This document shows, piece after piece, positions 45,132 to 48,516 of a DNA stretch of 48,516 nucleotides. Numbering within the stretch: position 1 is the first letter of the stretch; each line of letters opens with the position of its first letter. Source of the stretch: Alistipes sp. (lineage in GTDB: Bacteria; Bacteroidota; Bacteroidia; Bacteroidales; Rikenellaceae); NCBI GenBank assembly GCA_017558115.1, contig JAFYWG010000038.1, positions 1-48,516 on the forward strand. The letters are read 5' to 3'. The notes under the pieces were generated by a model that was given only the letters and a program-made list of their open reading frames with translations, ran no database searches and was not told where the DNA came from. The position numbers and the translations under genes are program-made.

Positions 45132-46589
45132 ATGACAATTAGAGAGTTGGAACCCAAACTTATTTGGGAGCAGTTTGATGACATCACACGTGTTCCCCGC
45201 CCCTCAAAGAAGGAGAAGAAGATTATCGCATGGCTTCAGGAGTTTGCTGCTAAGCATGGCTTCGAGCACGAGACAGATGCTACAGGTAACGTCGTAATCC
45301 GCAAGGCTGCTACTGCAGGCTACGAGAACCGCCCCGCAGTTATTCTCCAGTCACACATGGATATGGTGTGCGAGAAGCGCTCAGACGTGGAGTTCGACTT
45401 CGAGAACGACCCCATCCGCACCTTCATCAAGGATGGCTGGGTATATGCTGAGGGTACAACGCTTGGTGCTGACTGCGGTATCGGTATGGCTGCAGCCTTG
45501 GCTGTGTTGCTCGACGAGACATTGGAGCACCCCGCAATTGAGGCACTCTTTACTGTAGACGAGGAGACAGGCCTTACAGGTGCTTTTGGCCTTGGTGAGG
45601 GCATGCTCACGGGTAAGTATCTCATCAACCTCGACTCTGAGGATGAGGGCGAGCTCTTTATTGGCTGCGCAGGCGGTATCGACACCGTGGCACATATGAA
45701 CTACGAGACTGAGGAGGCTCCCGAGGGCTACACCTTCGTGCGCCTCGAGGTTGGCGACTTGTTGGGTGGCCACTCTGGCGACGACATCGACAAGGGTCGT
45801 GCAAACTCTAACAAGCTCCTTGCGCGCTTCCTCTACAACGCTATCGATACATTCCAGGTTGTGCTTGCCGATTTCAATGGCGGTAACTTGCGCAATGCTA
45901 TTCCCCGCGAGGCATATGCCGTGGTGGGTGTCCCCACAGAGTCTAAGGAGGATTTCGAGGAGCGTTACCTCGAGTTCGGTCAGGCCTTGATGGAGGAGTT
46001 CAAGCACACAGAGCCCGATATGCGCTTTGCTGTGGAGGATGTGGAGAAGGCTCCCGCAGTTGTTATGTCTAACGACGACCTCTGCTACTTGCTTCTCACC
46101 CTCGTAGGTCTTCCCAATGGCGTGTTGGCTATGTCATTCGCTATGCCTGGCCTCGTAGAGACATCTTCAAATCTTGCATCTGTGAAGTTCAACCACGAGG
46201 AGTGCAAGATTACCGTTACAACCTCACAGCGCTCATCTGTTGAGAGTGCTAAGCTCTATGCAGCGCAGACCATCGAGTCGGTATTCTACCTCTCAGGCTT
46301 CGACGTAGAGCACTCTGATGGCTACCCCGGTTGGGCTCCTAACCCCGACTCGCAGTTGCTCAAGACCTCTGTAGAGTGCTACCGTCGCCTCTTTGCCGCA
46401 GAGCCTAAGGTGCGTGCTATCCACGCAGGTTTGGAGTGTGGTCTCTTCCTCGAGAAGTACCCACACCTCGAGATGGTATCGTTCGGTCCCACTTTGCGCG
46501 GCGTACACTCGCCCACCGAGCGCCTCGAGATCGCTACTGTAGATAAGTTCTGGAAGTTACTCGTAGAGTTGCTTAAGGTTATCGAGTAG
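45132..46589 (+). CDS. pepD: Xaa-His dipeptidase (aminoacyl-histidine dipeptidase)
   Basis: A 485-residue M20 metallopeptidase that cleaves dipeptides such as carnosine in the cytoplasm. The metal site is visible: His75 and Asp77 (LQSHMDMV), bridging Asp114 (LGADCGIG), the general-base Glu in DEETG (142-146), and Asp168 (LINLDSEDEGELFIGCAGG). The lid domain follows in the middle and the last zinc-ligand His lies in GVHSPTE near the C-terminus. Length matches PepD (485 in E. coli). Confidence 0.96.
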   Translation: MTIRELEPKLIWEQFDDITRVPRPSKKEKKIIAWLQEFAAKHGFEHETDATGNVVIRKAATAGYENRPAVILQSHMDMVCEKRSDVEFDFENDPIRTFIKDGWVYAEGTTLGADCGIGMAAALAVLLDETLEHPAIEALFTVDEETGLTGAFGLGEGMLTGKYLINLDSEDEGELFIGCAGGIDTVAHMNYETEEAPEGYTFVRLEVGDLLGGHSGDDIDKGRANSNKLLARFLYNAIDTFQVVLADFNGGNLRNAIPREAYAVVGVPTESKEDFEERYLEFGQALMEEFKHTEPDMRFAVEDVEKAPAVVMSNDDLCYLLLTLVGLPNGVLAMSFAMPGLVETSSNLASVKFNHEECKITVTTSQRSSVESAKLYAAQTIESVFYLSGFDVEHSDGYPGWAPNPDSQLLKTSVECYRRLFAAEPKVRAIHAGLECGLFLEKYPHLEMVSFGPTLRGVHSPTERLEIATVDKFWKLLVELLKVIE

Positions 46590-46602
46590 AGCATAGACGG
46601 CC

Positions 46603-47436
46603 GTGGCAACACTCATTGATGTGTTTAACGCACTTCATGCGGAGGTTGTCACCTTTAGAACGCTTACACCACAGCTTATTGCCCAGAAGAATATCTTCGT
46701 AGGTAATAATGCTGTGGTGTTGCGTTGTAGGGTGGCAGGAAGGGAGTATTCCCTGAAGTGCTATCCGCACCATCGCCGTAATGCACGTGCTATATATGGC
46801 AGTGCACTCAGCGAGGGCGAGCTCGCTGTGTACAGCCTGCATGGCGAGATGGAGTATGTAGATGTGGTGGCTACGCCATGGATCGAGGGTGTCACACTCG
46901 ACAGGCTCTTGCGCGACCCCATGTGCGACTACTATGCCCTTTTGGAGCGCTTCGAGAGCTTTGCCCTCGACGTGTTGCGTGGTGAGTGGGCACATGGCGA
47001 CATCAAACCCGAGAATATCGTTGTAGAGCCTAATGGCACTATGCGCCTTATCGACTTCGACTCGGCATGGCTTCCAGGCTTCACGCAGAGCGATATGGAG
47101 GAGGCGGGCACACCCTCCTTTAGCCACCCCATGCACGAGGAGCGCCGCTTCGATAAGCATATCGACGACTTCTCTATCGCACTTGTTGTCACCATGCTTG
47201 CCGCGTTGTCGCAGAGCAGGAATGCCTTTGCACCATATATAGATGTCGAAAGCGCGCTCTTTAGTCCTTGTGCCGTAGTAGCAGGAACAGATAAACTACT
47301 AAATAAGGCCCTCACGCTCTTCGAGCGCAATGGCGATGCGACACACTATGCCATAGCGCAGTCGCTATATGGCTGCGACGGAACAATCCCCAATCTTATT
47401 GAGCTTCTTGAACTCGGTGTAAAACAAGTGCTTTAG
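46603..47436 (+). CDS. protein-kinase-like protein
   Basis: A 277-residue cytoplasmic protein with a eukaryotic-like kinase core. Lys52 in YSLKCY fits the ATP-binding Lys, HGDIKPEN (131-138) is the catalytic loop, DFD (151-153) replaces the usual DFG metal motif, GTPSF (169-173) resembles the activation-loop GTPxY/F, and DDFSIAL (188-194) is the subdomain IX Asp. The Gly-rich loop is weak (VGNNAV), so activity is uncertain. There is no membrane helix or sensor domain. The start is GTG at 46603; no ATG is available. The substrate is unknown. It stands 13 bases after pepD. Confidence 0.85.
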   Translation: MATLIDVFNALHAEVVTFRTLTPQLIAQKNIFVGNNAVVLRCRVAGREYSLKCYPHHRRNARAIYGSALSEGELAVYSLHGEMEYVDVVATPWIEGVTLDRLLRDPMCDYYALLERFESFALDVLRGEWAHGDIKPENIVVEPNGTMRLIDFDSAWLPGFTQSDMEEAGTPSFSHPMHEERRFDKHIDDFSIALVVTMLAALSQSRNAFAPYIDVESALFSPCAVVAGTDKLLNKALTLFERNGDATHYAIAQSLYGCDGTIPNLIELLELGVKQVL

Positions 47437-47518
47437 GGGTTGTGACACCATGATATTACCAACACTTTTGTCCATAAATATGGTATATTAGCCTCACTTT
47501 GCCTAAAAAACCTACGCT

Positions 47519-47553
47519 TTTGGGCTCTACATAGCAAATAATTTTTATCTTTG
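47519..47553 (+). promoter_or_regulatory. promoter of the alpha/beta hydrolase
   Basis: TTTG (47519-47522) and TATCTTTG (47546-47553) with a slightly long spacing of 23 bases. Downstream, AGGAG before the ATG is one of the few good Shine-Dalgarno sites in the window. Confidence 0.5.
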
Positions 47554-47578
47554 CCGCCGAATTTTAGGAGAACCTAAT

Positions 47579-48355
47579 ATGCTTAATTATAAGACATACG
47601 AAAATATTCCTGATGCCAAGTGGGTTGTTATGATTCATGGTGCTGGTGGTAATATGGAGGTGTGGTTCAAGCAGATTTCGGCTTATTCACGCCACTTCAA
47701 TATACTCCTCGTCGACCTTGCGTGTCATGGTGACTCTAACCAGAAGGAGGTTTTCTCAGAATCTTTCGACTTCGACATGGCTGCACGTCAGGTGTTGGAG
47801 GTTGTCGACCACCTCGGCATCGAGAAGGCGCATTTTGTGGGCCTTTCGCTCGGTAGCATCATCGCACATGCCGTAGTTAAGGCAGCCCCCGAACGCGCAT
47901 ATAGCATGGTATTGGTAGGTGCTGTAACATGCCTTAGCCTTATGACTAAGTTCCTTTTGAACTTCGTTCGTTGCTGCAGATTTATTCTTCCCTTCGCGCT
48001 TATTAAGCGTCTGTTGGCAGACTCCATCATTCCCCAGCAGAAGTATGCCGAGTCGAAGAGCCTCTTCTTGCGATGCGCGCAGAAGGTCACCTACGACGGC
48101 TTTATGCAGTGGATGAGTCTTCTCTCTATTGCCGATAGCTATCTCAAGCGCCTCGTGAAGGAGGATCTCAACACTCCTACGCTCTATGTCATGGGCGAGG
48201 ATGACCACCTCTTTCTCAGCAACGTGCGCTCGGTTGTGGCAAATAGCGGCGACAATGTATCGCTCAGCGTCATTAAGAAGGCGGGTCATGTATGTAATGT
48301 AGATAATAAGGATGAGTTCAACCGCGTGTCGTTGGGCTTCCTTACGCAGTGCTAA
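47579..48355 (+). CDS. alpha/beta hydrolase
   Basis: A 258-residue serine hydrolase. HGAGG at 20-24 forms the oxyanion hole, the nucleophile is Ser90 in GLSLG, and the acid and base are Asp208 (GEDDHLF) and His237 (AGHVCN). A cap region of about residues 120-185 is rich in Leu, Phe and Arg. The substrate is unknown. The gene has its own promoter and a terminator 20 bases downstream, so it is a single unit. Confidence 0.88.
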   Translation: MLNYKTYENIPDAKWVVMIHGAGGNMEVWFKQISAYSRHFNILLVDLACHGDSNQKEVFSESFDFDMAARQVLEVVDHLGIEKAHFVGLSLGSIIAHAVVKAAPERAYSMVLVGAVTCLSLMTKFLLNFVRCCRFILPFALIKRLLADSIIPQQKYAESKSLFLRCAQKVTYDGFMQWMSLLSIADSYLKRLVKEDLNTPTLYVMGEDDHLFLSNVRSVVANSGDNVSLSVIKKAGHVCNVDNKDEFNRVSLGFLTQC

Positions 48356-48374
48356 TAGCTGCACAATATAAAAG

Positions 48375-48420
48375 TAGAGTCTGTCTAACAATCAAAAAAG
48401 TTAGGCAGGCTCTATTTATT
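48375..48420 (+). terminator. terminator of the alpha/beta hydrolase
   Basis: A stem of about 15 bp (TAGAGTCTGTCTAAC with GTTAGGCAGGCTCTA, loop of about 10 bases) is followed by TTTATTAT. The last 96 bases of the window show no gene. Confidence 0.8.
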
Positions 48421-48516
48421 ATAAAGTTAAACATTTCAGGATATTGGCGCTTTTTCGCGATTTTAGTATTAGGCGACTGGCACATGCGTAGCAGAATAGC
48501 CAGAATCGTTATTATA

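Noticed and set aside
48421..48516. Gene at the right edge
   Set aside because: The last 96 bases show no start with a convincing frame; it is AT-rich and probably the leader of a gene outside the window.

Overview
The window is about 48.5 kb of ordinary chromosome from a member of the Bacteroidota, most likely order Bacteroidales; Rikenellaceae/Alistipes-like is my tentative guess. The reasons are: promoters of the form TAnnTTTG (some with TTTG or TTG about 17-19 bases upstream) instead of sigma70 boxes; weak or absent Shine-Dalgarno sites; a Bat (Bacteroides aerotolerance) gene set; a NagB-like/PIG-L fusion protein of the Bacteroides type; two-gene chromate transporters; and moderately high GC with strong preference for AAG, GAG, AAC and CTC codons. 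I see no phage, plasmid, IS element, CRISPR array, rRNA or tRNA.

Layout. 1-745: 3' part of a class II fructose-bisphosphate aldolase. 1145-8044 (minus): a run of NagB-like/PIG-L fusion, nagB, apt, recG and a zinc-ribbon coiled-coil membrane protein. 8293-10913 (minus): reverse rubrerythrin, an Mpv17-like membrane protein and a secreted metallophosphoesterase. 11028-17770 (plus): dnaX, tyrS, folB, an SNF-family sodium symporter and class I fumarase. 17771-18266: non-coding repeats. 18267-21497 (plus): batD, batE, recR. 21590-24553 (minus): MscS-type channel, a small outer-membrane barrel and galE. 24726-26889 (plus): aspartate kinase and a TraB/GumN protein. 27046-29367 (minus): SDR, a 56-residue ferredoxin and serS. 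29734-38982 (plus): one tightly packed operon with a U32 protein, an rRNA methyltransferase-like protein, two chromate-transporter halves, a UvrD/PcrA helicase, a glycosyltransferase, nth and an S41 lipoprotein protease. 39081-45091 (plus): moxR, DUF58, an unnamed membrane protein, batC, batA, batB. 45132-48355 (plus): pepD, a small protein-kinase-like gene and an alpha/beta hydrolase.

How genes work together. NagB and the fusion protein point to amino-sugar turnover. RecG, DnaX, RecR, the PcrA-like helicase and Nth are replication and repair functions scattered through the window. The Bat genes (MoxR ATPase, DUF58 and von Willebrand A proteins, TPR proteins, BatD) form an envelope-associated complex, but here they lie in two separate operons about 18 kb apart. 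Rubrerythrin and ferredoxin fit an oxygen-sensitive anaerobe that detoxifies peroxide.

Most unusual signals. (1) An A10 run in dnaX exactly at the end of the clamp-loader core, with immediate stops in both alternative frames, suggesting programmed production of a short gamma form. (2) A tandem pair, plus a third diverged copy, of intergenic elements spaced exactly 128 bp apart, whose three nested stems are kept by compensatory changes. (3) A family of intergenic inverted arrays with a strict 9-base period at several loci, one of them doubly nested. (4) The NagB-like domain of the fusion has lost two catalytic residues that its neighbour NagB keeps. I found no convincing new multi-gene system; the non-coding structures and the dnaX site are the best candidates for something undescribed.
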